Positions 14,043 through 21,645 of a DNA stretch of 21,782 bases are shown in pieces. The position numbers and the translations under genes are program-made. Source of the DNA: Avoscillospira sp045530865 (lineage in GTDB: Bacteria > Bacillota > Clostridia > Oscillospirales > Oscillospiraceae). Numbering within the stretch: the stretch's first letter is position 1; the number at the start of each line of letters is the position of its first letter. Where the stretch lies: positions 1 to 21,782 of the forward strand of contig JAZSCX010000010.1 of NCBI GenBank assembly GCA_045530865.1, in the 5' to 3' direction. The notes under the pieces were generated by a model, which was given only the letters and a program-made list of their open reading frames with translations, searched no databases and had not been told where the DNA came from.

Positions 14043-14225
14043 ATGGAAAAAACAAGCCGATTCGAAAAAGTCTACTCTCAGGGTTCTCTGTCATCCATCG
14101 AGATCTGGGTAGACAAGTTGACCGGTGTCAACTACCTCTACCGCCAGAGCGGCTACTCCGGCGGTCTGACTCCTCTGCTGGATCAGGACGGAAAACCGGT
14201 GGTCACACCGATTTTGAGCCGCTGA
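14043..14225 (+). CDS. Small DUF6440 family protein
   Basis: A 60-residue soluble protein with FEKVYSQGSLSSIEIWVDKL in its N-terminal half and TGVNYLYRQSGYSGGLTPLL followed by DQDGKPVV in its C-terminal half, the pattern I associate with the DUF6440 family of small Firmicutes proteins. Function is unknown. The start at 14043 follows AGGAGGT; the longer in-frame start at 14010 lies within the end of tadA and has no ribosome binding site. Its short beta-rich pattern has no signal peptide or membrane segment. It ends just before a strong bidirectional terminator. Confidence 0.75.
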   Translation: MEKTSRFEKVYSQGSLSSIEIWVDKLTGVNYLYRQSGYSGGLTPLLDQDGKPVVTPILSR

Positions 14226-14230
14226 ACCGC

Positions 14231-14266
14231 AAAAATGACCGATGCCGCACAGCATCGGTCATTTTT
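14231..14266. terminator. Bidirectional terminator, DUF6440 gene and symporter gene
   Basis: AAAAATGACCGATGC and GCATCGGTCATTTTT pair perfectly over 15 bp with a 6-base loop. T-tracts are available on both strands, and the hairpin lies between two convergent genes. Confidence 0.92.
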
Positions 14267-14276
14267 TGCAGCTTGT

Positions 14277-15563
14277 TTATTTCTTCTTTGCCAGAGCCCT
14301 TTCCAGCCAATCCTTGCCATCCACAAAGCGGGCCACGATATAGGAAACCACATAGTCTCCGGCTGCATTGATCATGGTTGCAGGAGGATCCACCAGATTG
14401 CCGATGGTGACCAGAATGGGGAAGGCCAGTTCCATCTGGGTGGGGAAGAAGATGGAGCAGATGATGTACTCGCCGATGTAGCCGCCGCCGGGCACGCCGG
14501 ACATACCCACAGAGGACAGCACCGCCACCAGAACGACCGGGATCAGCATGCCCCATGTGAATTCCTGACCAAACACGCCATACAGGAATGCGATCTTCAG
14601 CACGCAGGAGAAGCAGGAGCCATCCATGTGCATGGTAGCACCCAGAGGCAGGACGATGTCGGAAACGTCCTTGGAAATGCCCGTATCCTCAGCCGCATCC
14701 ATGTTGGTGGGGATCGTTGCCACAGAGGAGCAGGTGCCCAGAGAAACCATGGCGGGCCGCAGAATATGACGGAACATGGTCTTGATACCGTGCTTGCCGC
14801 CGCCGAACCACGCGAACATCGGAAATGCGGTAAAGACATAAATTGCGCAAAGCGGATAATAGACCAGCAGGCCTCTGCCGTAGTCCGCAGTGATCTGCGG
14901 GCCATAGACAGCAACCAGATCAGCAAAGAAGCCGAAGAACGCAATGGGGGCATAGTAGGTGATGATCTGCACAAATTTCATCATGACGGCAGACAGGCCT
15001 TCCAGCCACTTGGCGATGCCCTTACCCTGTTCACCGCTGAGATTGACCGCAAAGCCAAACAGCAGAGAAAACACGATCAGCGGCAGCATGGCACGGCGAG
15101 TCAACAGACCTACGAAGTCCTCAGCTGTGAAGAAATTGACGATCATCTGGGAGAAGGTGGCATACTCGCCCATTTCCTCCGCAGGAATATTCTCCCACGG
15201 AACCAGCACCGGCGGGAACACCTTCATCAGCACAAACATGATGACCGCGGCAATGGCACCGGTGATCACAAAGGTGGAAATGGTCACACCCATGATCTTG
15301 CCTGCCCGCTTCCGGCTGCCCATATTGGCCACAGCGCCGGCAATGGAGGCAAACACCATGGGAACCACCACGCAGAACATCATATTGATGAACAGCGTGC
15401 CCAACGGCTTCAGCACAGATGCGCCGGAAAGCAGATTGCCATCGGCATCATAGGTGTTGGGCCATACCGCACCCAGAATACAGCCCGCCACAATGGCTGC
15501 CAGCATGGCGATCAGCAAGCCGTAGTTCTTCAGAAATCCGGTTTTACGAATGTTGGTTGACAT
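14277..15563 (-). CDS. Dicarboxylate/amino acid:cation symporter (DAACS family), probably neutral amino acid type
   Basis: A 428-residue transporter of the GltPh/SDF fold. Hairpin 1 shows GTCSSVATIPTNMDAAE (276-292), the TM7 motif is HMDGS (312-316, for NMDGT), hairpin 2 has MSGVPGGG (354-361), and TM8 reads VDPPATMINAAGD (391-403). Counting from the conserved Asp392, the position of GltPh Arg397, which binds the side-chain carboxylate of aspartate, is Ala395. Asp392, Asn399 and Asp403 (GltPh 394, 401, 405) are kept. Loss of this arginine is typical of members that carry neutral or small amino acids, so glutamate or aspartate is an unlikely substrate. GGGGAGGA precedes the ATG. It is monocistronic, ending at a shared terminator. 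Confidence 0.93.
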   Translation of the reverse strand: MSTNIRKTGFLKNYGLLIAMLAAIVAGCILGAVWPNTYDADGNLLSGASVLKPLGTLFINMMFCVVVPMVFASIAGAVANMGSRKRAGKIMGVTISTFVITGAIAAVIMFVLMKVFPPVLVPWENIPAEEMGEYATFSQMIVNFFTAEDFVGLLTRRAMLPLIVFSLLFGFAVNLSGEQGKGIAKWLEGLSAVMMKFVQIITYYAPIAFFGFFADLVAVYGPQITADYGRGLLVYYPLCAIYVFTAFPMFAWFGGGKHGIKTMFRHILRPAMVSLGTCSSVATIPTNMDAAEDTGISKDVSDIVLPLGATMHMDGSCFSCVLKIAFLYGVFGQEFTWGMLIPVVLVAVLSSVGMSGVPGGGYIGEYIICSIFFPTQMELAFPILVTIGNLVDPPATMINAAGDYVVSYIVARFVDGKDWLERALAKKK

Positions 15564-15646
15564 AATTTATCCTCCCCGCTCTCCATCTTTCCATGGAGAA
15601 AAGAATACAAATCCATGCCGTCTGCGGAAATCCTCCACGGAATTCC

Positions 15647-15675
15647 TTGACGTTGACCGAAAAGAATGCTAAAAT
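15647..15675 (+). promoter_or_regulatory. Promoter of tRNA-Leu
   Basis: TTGACG (15647-15652) and TAAAAT (15670-15675) are spaced by 17 bases. The mature tRNA begins 12 bases after the -10 box. Confidence 0.82.
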
Positions 15676-15687
15676 GTCCATACACCT

Positions 15688-15773
15688 GCCGGTGTGGTGG
15701 AATGGTAGACACCAGGGACTTAAAATCCCTTGCAGGTAACTGCGTACCGGTTCGAGTCCGGTCACCGGCACCA
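15688..15773 (+). tRNA. tRNA-Leu (anticodon TAA)
   Basis: An 86-base class II tRNA. The acceptor stem GCCGGTG pairs with CACCGGC, the anticodon stem AGGGA/TCCCT encloses CTTAAAA (anticodon TAA), and a long variable arm (about TGCAGGTAACTGCG) precedes the T-arm GGTTCGAGTCC. The discriminator is A and the CCA end is encoded. Confidence 0.97.
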
Positions 15774-15774
15774 G

Positions 15775-15810
15775 AAAACCGTGATGCCCTTTGGGCATTG
15801 CGGTTTTTTT
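15775..15810 (+). terminator. Terminator of tRNA-Leu
   Basis: AAAACCG/CGGTTTT and ATGCCC/GGGCAT stack around a small TG/TG internal mismatch, with loop TTT and a T7 tract, starting two bases after the tRNA. Confidence 0.9.
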
Positions 15811-16065
15811 CGTGGCGGTCGGACGAGAACCGGAGGTTCGATACGTGAGCCTCCAAGAAGCCGAGCGCAAGCGAAGGCTGATTGGCCAAGGCGAACTATG
15901 CAGCGAGCGAAGCGAGTCGCTGTCCGGTCTTTTCCCGATCAGGCAGGTGCCCTTGCACCTTTCCTCTTCTACCCTATTGTACACCACACTTTTTGAACAT
16001 TCCACTCATTTTATGCTGCAGTATTCGCAAAAAATGCTCTGCATTCCTTTTTGTTCCAGATACAG
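15811..16065. other. Non-coding stretch downstream of tRNA-Leu
   Basis: About 255 bases with no credible gene. The first 140 bases are GC-rich and contain small inverted repeats such as GCAGCGA/TCGCTG around GCGAAGCGAG, and GAACCGGAGGTTCG. The rest is AT-rich. The pattern resembles tRNA-linked intergenic repeats I associate with Clostridia, but I cannot show a second copy here. Open frames crossing it run antisense through the tRNA and are spurious. Confidence 0.4.
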
Positions 16066-16098
16066 CAAAACTCGACCCCGGATCGGGGTCGAGTTTTG
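16066..16098 (-). terminator. Terminator of the lipoprotein operon
   Basis: CAAAACTCGACCCC and GGGGTCGAGTTTTG form a perfect 14-bp stem with a 5-base loop, directly abutting the stop codon of the 856-residue lipoprotein gene. On the minus strand the stem's 3' arm ends in GAGTTTTG, a short U-tract. Confidence 0.8.
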
Positions 16099-18669
16099 TT
16101 ATACGTCCGGAAGCTCTTCCCACTGATTTATATGGTCTACCACACTGACAGTGCCGTTTTTCTTTTCCAGAACAAATATCTCATACGGACGTTTTTCTTC
16201 GGATGCCTGTACACCACCCGAGTAGTGGCGCACTTCCAACCGGACAACATCCTCGTCTGCAACACTCCAGAGCCATTGCGCAGTGCCGGACGTTCCTGCC
16301 AGCTTGCAGCCATCCCAGTACAGCTGCAGCGCAAAGGTCACAAACTCTTCCCGAACCGCCTCCGGTACCAGCTCGCTGTTCTCTCCGCTGTCAGACAGTT
16401 CCCGCGCCGCTTTCCGCGTGGGCGTTACCCAGCCTTCCATATCCACACCTACTCCGGGATATACAACAGCCTCCCATTCCCGGCCGTTGGAATCTGCTCC
16501 GGAAATAGAGCTGCATCCCCATGACAGGGGATGGATTTTCCACTGCTCCATCTGCATAAAAAGTTCCTTCATTGCAGGATCCTTCTCCAGTTCCTCCAGC
16601 AAAGACTCCAGTGTATTTTTAGCAAGATAGGCGTTCTCACGATGCTCGCTGATGAGCACAGGCAGATTCCAGTAATCCAAGCCATTCTCAACCGTAAAAT
16701 TCGCTGTCAGGAAATCCAGCACGAGATCCTTGTCGTTACCAAACCCTAACTCGCTGTAATCCACTGAATAGATCTTCTCCATCCAGTGCGTCATTCCATC
16801 CAGTCGCTTTTCCGGCTTTACAAGGTCTTTGATTTCCATGCCGCCAGTCATTCCCGCTGGCTCATAAGAAAATGCAAACACATGAACGGGACCAAAATCT
16901 GTGTTGATACAAGACCCATTTTCAAGCGCACTCAACCGAGTGAAGAAGTGGCGTTCACTTTCGTCCAAATTCTCTTCTGCACGTGTGAGCCGCTCTGCCA
17001 TGGTCTCCCGGGTTTCATTGCTGCAGCGGACGATGCAGGCTGATTCCACCACCCCAGTCAAGGTTTTGGTGCCCTCGTGAACCGTTACAGCGCTGCCGTC
17101 ATAGACCAGCATCACCATCTGCGCGGCAGACGTTTTCTTGAATTGGATGATCTGCAGATAATACCTGCCATTCCAATCCTGATCAATCAACCAATAGGTA
17201 TCCGTCAGCAAGTCACCATATTCCTTTGCAAGGTCAACGCTATGCGCTGTCACATAGTTTGCAAACGCAGTTCGCACAACGGGAACAAGCTCCGAATCGC
17301 CGCACACCCGCCATTCGGCAAATTCCCGGGCCATACAGGGGCAGAATGCCGCCTCCATGGCCTTCTGCCGCTGTTGTTCCTTGCGTTTATCTGCAGCAGC
17401 CCGCAGTGCATCCAGGCCCGTACTGATGTCCATGGAATAAATATGATACCAGCTATGGGCCATCTGGCCATATTCTCCCCCACCGAATATATAGGAGTGC
17501 AGCATATATTCGTCCATGGCAACCAGCATCAGCCCCGGATCTTCCTGCCAAGGCGCTGCATACGCTGCCAAATAACCGTTCAGATAAGGAGAGAATCCTT
17601 TTGGATACCTCTCTGCCTCGTCGCAGAACCGCTGTAAGTAACCATCCAGAAGTTCATTTTGAAACATTTCCTTTTGCTCATCCGTCATGCAGACAGAGTA
17701 GAGAATGCCTGTCTCCGGTCTGGACAAATCATACTGCGCAAGTGTTATCGTTTCCGATATCTCTCCCTGCTTCGTAGATGCATCATAAGAGCATCGGGTA
17801 AATGCAACCGTACCGTCCTCCATGCCCGTGAACATGTTCAGATAATGGATACCATCCTGATATTCCGCAATCCAGAAAGAGTACTCCAACGCCCGCGGTA
17901 ATCCCTCCCACTCGGCAAGCATTGTATACGCGGCACCGGCGGTAGGCCACGCACGCGTCTTTGCGCACCCGCAATGCTCCACTTTTGCCAGCTTCCGTGA
18001 AAGCTGCGTCAGTTGATCCGGAAGCAGTTCCATCCGCACTTCCGGCAGCCTTGCCCGCTGCAGCATTTCGTCGAATTTTTCTGCGGGTATACAGTCAAAC
18101 CAGCTCTCTGGCGCATCCCCATAGAGAATACCCCAATGGTACATATACATGATATGCCGGTCGGACCCGTCATGGATTCCTTTTATTTTCGGGCTTTCCT
18201 CCGTCACAACCGCCATGGGAAGCTCCTCCTGATGGTGTTCCGCTGCATTATACAGCAGGACGGACGCATCCCTGTAGCTGATGGGATCTTCCCATCCCGT
18301 ATCATACATAAACATCGAAAGACCGTGCTGTTCTGCATAGGCCGCATAGTCCTCCGATTCTTCCTCATATCCCAGAAGCTCTGCAATTTCCCGAACAGCA
18401 TCTGCATAGGACACCGTCTCGATAACTTCCGGCTCTTCCGATTCCTCGGGCACTTCCGGTTCTTCAGGGATTTCGGGTTCTTCGGGAACATCCGGTTCCT
18501 CCGGTGTCTCCAATTCTTCCGGCACATCAACCTGTGGCTGCTCCTTGACAGGCACTTGCTCCGTATGTACAGGCTGCTCCGCCTCAGGCTCCGGCAAAAC
18601 AGGCACTTCAGTGCTGCAGCCGGCAAAGAGCAGAAGCATAACAATAATATACAATAGCAGTTTCTTCAT
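16099..18669 (-). CDS. Very large SLH-like lipoprotein, second paralog
   Basis: An 856-residue predicted lipoprotein of no family I recognise. Signal peptide 1-17 ends LLFAG before Cys18; Phe instead of Leu at -3 is slightly atypical. Residues 21-85 are a Pro/Glu-rich linker with PEEPxV repeats. Residues 86-206 resemble degenerate S-layer homology units (ISYRDASVLLYNAAE, then HWGILYGD). The remaining 650 residues are mixed alpha/beta with WEGLPRALEYSFWI, AFCPCMAREFAEWRV, DTYWLIDQDWNGRYYLQII and DMEGWVTPTRKAARELSD. It is collinear and clearly homologous with the gene 40 bases upstream, with which it forms an operon. AAAGGAAG precedes the ATG. It probably faces outward on the cell surface. No catalytic motif was recognised. 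Confidence 0.85.
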   Translation of the reverse strand: MKKLLLYIIVMLLLFAGCSTEVPVLPEPEAEQPVHTEQVPVKEQPQVDVPEELETPEEPDVPEEPEIPEEPEVPEESEEPEVIETVSYADAVREIAELLGYEEESEDYAAYAEQHGLSMFMYDTGWEDPISYRDASVLLYNAAEHHQEELPMAVVTEESPKIKGIHDGSDRHIMYMYHWGILYGDAPESWFDCIPAEKFDEMLQRARLPEVRMELLPDQLTQLSRKLAKVEHCGCAKTRAWPTAGAAYTMLAEWEGLPRALEYSFWIAEYQDGIHYLNMFTGMEDGTVAFTRCSYDASTKQGEISETITLAQYDLSRPETGILYSVCMTDEQKEMFQNELLDGYLQRFCDEAERYPKGFSPYLNGYLAAYAAPWQEDPGLMLVAMDEYMLHSYIFGGGEYGQMAHSWYHIYSMDISTGLDALRAAADKRKEQQRQKAMEAAFCPCMAREFAEWRVCGDSELVPVVRTAFANYVTAHSVDLAKEYGDLLTDTYWLIDQDWNGRYYLQIIQFKKTSAAQMVMLVYDGSAVTVHEGTKTLTGVVESACIVRCSNETRETMAERLTRAEENLDESERHFFTRLSALENGSCINTDFGPVHVFAFSYEPAGMTGGMEIKDLVKPEKRLDGMTHWMEKIYSVDYSELGFGNDKDLVLDFLTANFTVENGLDYWNLPVLISEHRENAYLAKNTLESLLEELEKDPAMKELFMQMEQWKIHPLSWGCSSISGADSNGREWEAVVYPGVGVDMEGWVTPTRKAARELSDSGENSELVPEAVREEFVTFALQLYWDGCKLAGTSGTAQWLWSVADEDVVRLEVRHYSGGVQASEEKRPYEIFVLEKKNGTVSVVDHINQWEELPDV
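18433..18504 (-). repeat. 18-base tandem repeat coding PEEPxV units
   Basis: Four imperfect 18-base units encode PEEPDV, PEEPEI, PEEPEV and PEESEE (residues 56-79) in the linker after the lipid-anchored cysteine. The first paralog lacks this expansion, so the array arose or grew after the duplication. Confidence 0.7.
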
Positions 18670-18709
18670 AGCAGTCTTCCTTTCCCGTTATTTATTCCGC
18701 GCCGGCGCT

Positions 18710-21160
18710 TTATCGTCCGTATATGTACTCCTCATTGATGACAGATCCGTCTACCTCTTCCAAAATAATCGTATCATATTGGTACGTCTTATTGTATTTC
18801 TTTATTTCGTCATGAACCGAATGAACTTCCAGCCGAACCTTGCCATTCTCCGTGATGCTCCAGATCCAGTGGGCAGAACCGCCTTTTCCAGCCAGATCAT
18901 AGCTGAACGAAGAATCCAGCAATGCAAAGGTCACAAACCGGTCCCGCGTTTCCTCCGGTATCAGCTCACTGTTATCTCCGGCTTCTGCCAGTTCCAGCAT
19001 GTGCTTTCGGCTGGGTGTCACCCATCCTTCCATATCCACAAAATGAACAGTCTTCATCCATGCTTCCCATTTGCGGCCTGATGAATCTACGCCGGAAATG
19101 GAATACTTATTATCGCCCAGATCCTTCCAGGTCCAGCGATCCATATTCGCAAAGCACTCTTTCATTGCAGGATCCAGTTCCAGTTCTTTCAAAAAGTTAT
19201 GGATGGAGCTTCTGACCCAAACAAATTCTTCGCTGCGCCCACAAACCGCGGCAGGCAAATTCCATCTTCCCAGATCATTCTCATTGGTCAGGGACACCTT
19301 CAGATAATCCAGCAGGAAAATCTCATCCTCTCCCAGTTCCAGAACGCTGAAGTCCATGGCAAGCACCTGATCCAGCATGGTTGCCATACCATCTGTCCGG
19401 TCTTCTGTGACAGTCAATTCTTCATCCAATCGCTGCCCCCAGTGCCACGCAGGATACTCCGCTTCTACCCATCTGGCAAAAGTACTCGGATGACCGTACG
19501 TCCTCGGAACACCAAACCTCGTAAGAACACACTCGCCTTCCTCTATGGCGCTCAGTCTCCAGTAAAACTGTTCATCATACTGGTCTCTATCGTTATACCG
19601 GTCTTCTGCTGCTTTCCGGTTATCTTCCGTGCAGCTGTCCGCGCACACAGAATATACCAGTCCTGTCAGGGTTTTGGGGCCCTCATACACCGTTATGTCA
19701 CTGCCATCATAAGTCAGCATCAGTCGCTGCTCGGCGCTTTCTTCCCCAAATCCGATGATCTGCAGATAATAGGTTCCTTCCAGATCCCGGTCGATCAGCC
19801 AATATGTATTTTTCAGCAGATCACCGTATTTTAACACAAGGCGATTGCCGTGCTCAGCCACATAGTCCGCAAACACTGCTCGCACAACAGGAACGAACTC
19901 TGCATCGCCATACACCCGCCACTGGGCATACGCCCGTGCCATGCAGGAGCAGAATGTTGTTTCCATGGCTTTCTGCCGCAGATTTTCCGACAGGACTTCC
20001 TCTGTCGCCGCCCGGAGTTTATCCAGACCAACACTGAAATCAGAAGAAAGCCGCTGATACCAGCTGTGCGCCATCTGGTCACTGTAGTGCATGGCAAGGC
20101 CGCCCACCTGACAAAACGCCTCAGAAGAAAGCTCGCCTTCCTCCATGGAGATCAGAACCATGCCCGGATCCTCCCAGCGCGGCATGGCATAGGCCACCGT
20201 GTAACCGCGCAGATCCCAGCCGTTACTTTGTGCTTTCTGCAAAAGCTTGTGCGCAAGTCCGCCTTCCAGCAGTTCCTTTTTCTCCTCCGTCATGCAGACG
20301 GCATAGACCATCTCCCGCTCCGATCCGTATGTCTCCCAACCCACCGGTGTCCGGAGATCCGATATCTCACCCTGCTCCGTGGCAGGGTCATAGGTGCATC
20401 GGGTAAAAGAGATCGTGCCGTCCTCCATGCCTGTGAACATATTCAGATAGAATATGCCGTCATTCTTCTCCAAAATCCAGTAAGAGTACTCCAGAGCCCG
20501 CTGCAGACCTTCCCATTCAGCCAGCACTGTATACAGCCCCTCTTTGGCGGTCTGCAGTTCTTCCTCCGTATACTCTCTCATACAGGCACACGGAAACACC
20601 GCATCCAGCTTCCACGAAAGCTGGGTCAGCATATCCGGAAGCAGCTCCAGCCGCAGCTCCGGCGTTGTAAACCGCAGCAGCATTTCGGAAAATCCATCCG
20701 GTGAAATGCTTGCATACCAATCCTCCGGTGCATCTCCATACAGAATACCCCAACGGTACATAAACAGGATATACCGCGCAGAATCGTCGTCTATCCCATC
20801 GATTTCCGGATGCGCTTCCGTCACAACTGCCATGGGAAGCCGATCCAGATAATGCTCTGCCGCAGCATACAGCAGTGCCGCTGCATCCCTGTAGCTGATG
20901 GGATCGTTCCAGTCCACATCATACATATACGTCGTAAGCCCATGCTGATCGGCATAAGTAACATAGTCCTCTGCCTCTTCGTTCTGTCCCAGAAGTGCCG
21001 CAATGTCCAGAACCGCCTGTTTGCAGGTCACGGTCTCCACGGGTGTCGGCATTTCCAGCACTTCCGGTTCTTTCGGTTCTTCCGGCAACACAGGTTCTTC
21101 GCCGCTGCAGCCGATAAACAGCATGAGCATTACAATAACAAACATCAATACTTTTTTCAT
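18710..21160 (-). CDS. Very large SLH-like lipoprotein, first paralog
   Basis: An 816-residue predicted lipoprotein, promoter-proximal in the pair. Signal peptide 1-17 ends LMLFIG before Cys18, and the linker is short (about 19-42). The SLH-like part (about 45-163) has ISYRDAAALLYAAAEH and MYRWGILYGDAPEDW. Downstream blocks match the paralog in order: WEGLQRALEYSYWI, FCSCMARAYAQWRV, NTYWLIDRDLEGTYYLQII, and DMEGWVTPSRKHMLELAE. GGAGG precedes the ATG. By eye about half the residues agree in the best stretches, so duplication is not recent. The paired Cys-x-Cys-Met-Ala motif is kept in both. The upstream region is AT-rich, and no promoter could be assigned with confidence. Function unknown; surface binding or envelope sensing would fit the layout. 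Confidence 0.85.
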   Translation of the reverse strand: MKKVLMFVIVMLMLFIGCSGEEPVLPEEPKEPEVLEMPTPVETVTCKQAVLDIAALLGQNEEAEDYVTYADQHGLTTYMYDVDWNDPISYRDAAALLYAAAEHYLDRLPMAVVTEAHPEIDGIDDDSARYILFMYRWGILYGDAPEDWYASISPDGFSEMLLRFTTPELRLELLPDMLTQLSWKLDAVFPCACMREYTEEELQTAKEGLYTVLAEWEGLQRALEYSYWILEKNDGIFYLNMFTGMEDGTISFTRCTYDPATEQGEISDLRTPVGWETYGSEREMVYAVCMTEEKKELLEGGLAHKLLQKAQSNGWDLRGYTVAYAMPRWEDPGMVLISMEEGELSSEAFCQVGGLAMHYSDQMAHSWYQRLSSDFSVGLDKLRAATEEVLSENLRQKAMETTFCSCMARAYAQWRVYGDAEFVPVVRAVFADYVAEHGNRLVLKYGDLLKNTYWLIDRDLEGTYYLQIIGFGEESAEQRLMLTYDGSDITVYEGPKTLTGLVYSVCADSCTEDNRKAAEDRYNDRDQYDEQFYWRLSAIEEGECVLTRFGVPRTYGHPSTFARWVEAEYPAWHWGQRLDEELTVTEDRTDGMATMLDQVLAMDFSVLELGEDEIFLLDYLKVSLTNENDLGRWNLPAAVCGRSEEFVWVRSSIHNFLKELELDPAMKECFANMDRWTWKDLGDNKYSISGVDSSGRKWEAWMKTVHFVDMEGWVTPSRKHMLELAEAGDNSELIPEETRDRFVTFALLDSSFSYDLAGKGGSAHWIWSITENGKVRLEVHSVHDEIKKYNKTYQYDTIILEEVDGSVINEEYIYGR

Positions 21161-21349
21161 GGTTATCCTCCGTGACTCTACTACGTTTATCCAAATGACG
21201 GATATTCCCTCTCCATAATATCTTTCATAATATTACCGTATTATTTTGCAATTTAGGGACATTGTGAAAGCATTAATTATTGTTTTTTCTAAAGTCTCTG
21301 TCCGAGATAAGTATTGGTCTGTATAATCGACCTTTTTATGAATGTCCAA
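21161..21349. other. AT-rich non-coding leader of the lipoprotein operon
   Basis: The 189 bases hold the ribosome binding site of the first lipoprotein gene and several AT-rich hexamers on the minus strand (for example TTGCAA near 21250 and two TATTAT copies), but none pair at 16-18 bases well enough to name a promoter. No gene is seen. Confidence 0.4.
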
Positions 21350-21383
21350 TAAAAAAAGAGCAAGGTATCTTTCAACCTTGCTC
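21350..21383 (-). terminator. Terminator of the small membrane protein gene
   Basis: On the minus strand GAGCAAGG and CCTTGCTC pair over 8 bp around a 10-base loop, followed by a T7 tract (complement of 21351-21357). It separates the small gene from the lipoprotein operon. Confidence 0.88.
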
Positions 21384-21404
21384 CTTTCGGTCAGTATGTA
21401 CTAT

Positions 21405-21602
21405 TCAGTTCCTCTTTTTGCTATGCAACTGAACAACAGAAAAGATTATGAGAATGATTGTTGTTAGATATTGCATAACTCTTGCAAACGTATTATCACT
21501 TGGAAAGAATAGTCCGAAATCAGAAAGAATTAAAAGGAAAAGAAATATGCTCGACAAAACTAATAGAATGTAGAGAAAAACTATTTCCACTTTCTTCTTC
21601 AT
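21405..21602 (-). CDS. Small two-helix membrane protein
   Basis: A 65-residue protein, not recognised. It begins with a basic MKKKVE, then a long hydrophobic segment (about 6-27), a short polar loop with PSDNTFARVMQ, a second hydrophobic segment (about 40-55) and a basic end (HSKKRN). The ATG at 21602 is chosen over an upstream in-frame TTG because AAAGG lies about 11 bases before it, though spacing is long. It is AT-rich compared with the rest of the window. It lies 43 bases downstream of the truncated gene at the window edge and is probably in the same transcript, followed by a terminator. Confidence 0.55.
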   Translation of the reverse strand: MKKKVEIVFLYILLVLSSIFLFLLILSDFGLFFPSDNTFARVMQYLTTIILIIFSVVQLHSKKRN

Positions 21603-21645
21603 ACAATCACACGCCTTTGTCAAATTGGAATTAGTAAATCTACTT

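Noticed and set aside
14235..15560. 441-codon plus-strand open frame opposite the symporter
   Set aside because: His/Gln-rich shadow of a membrane protein gene, starting inside a terminator.
15530..16005. Minus-strand frames containing DRTRTGTQLPARDFKSLVS
   Set aside because: This is the well-known spurious peptide produced by translating the antisense of a tRNA-Leu gene.
15688..16065. Integration site (att) of a mobile element at tRNA-Leu
   Set aside because: No integrase and no direct repeat of the tRNA 3' end long enough to count is visible in the window.
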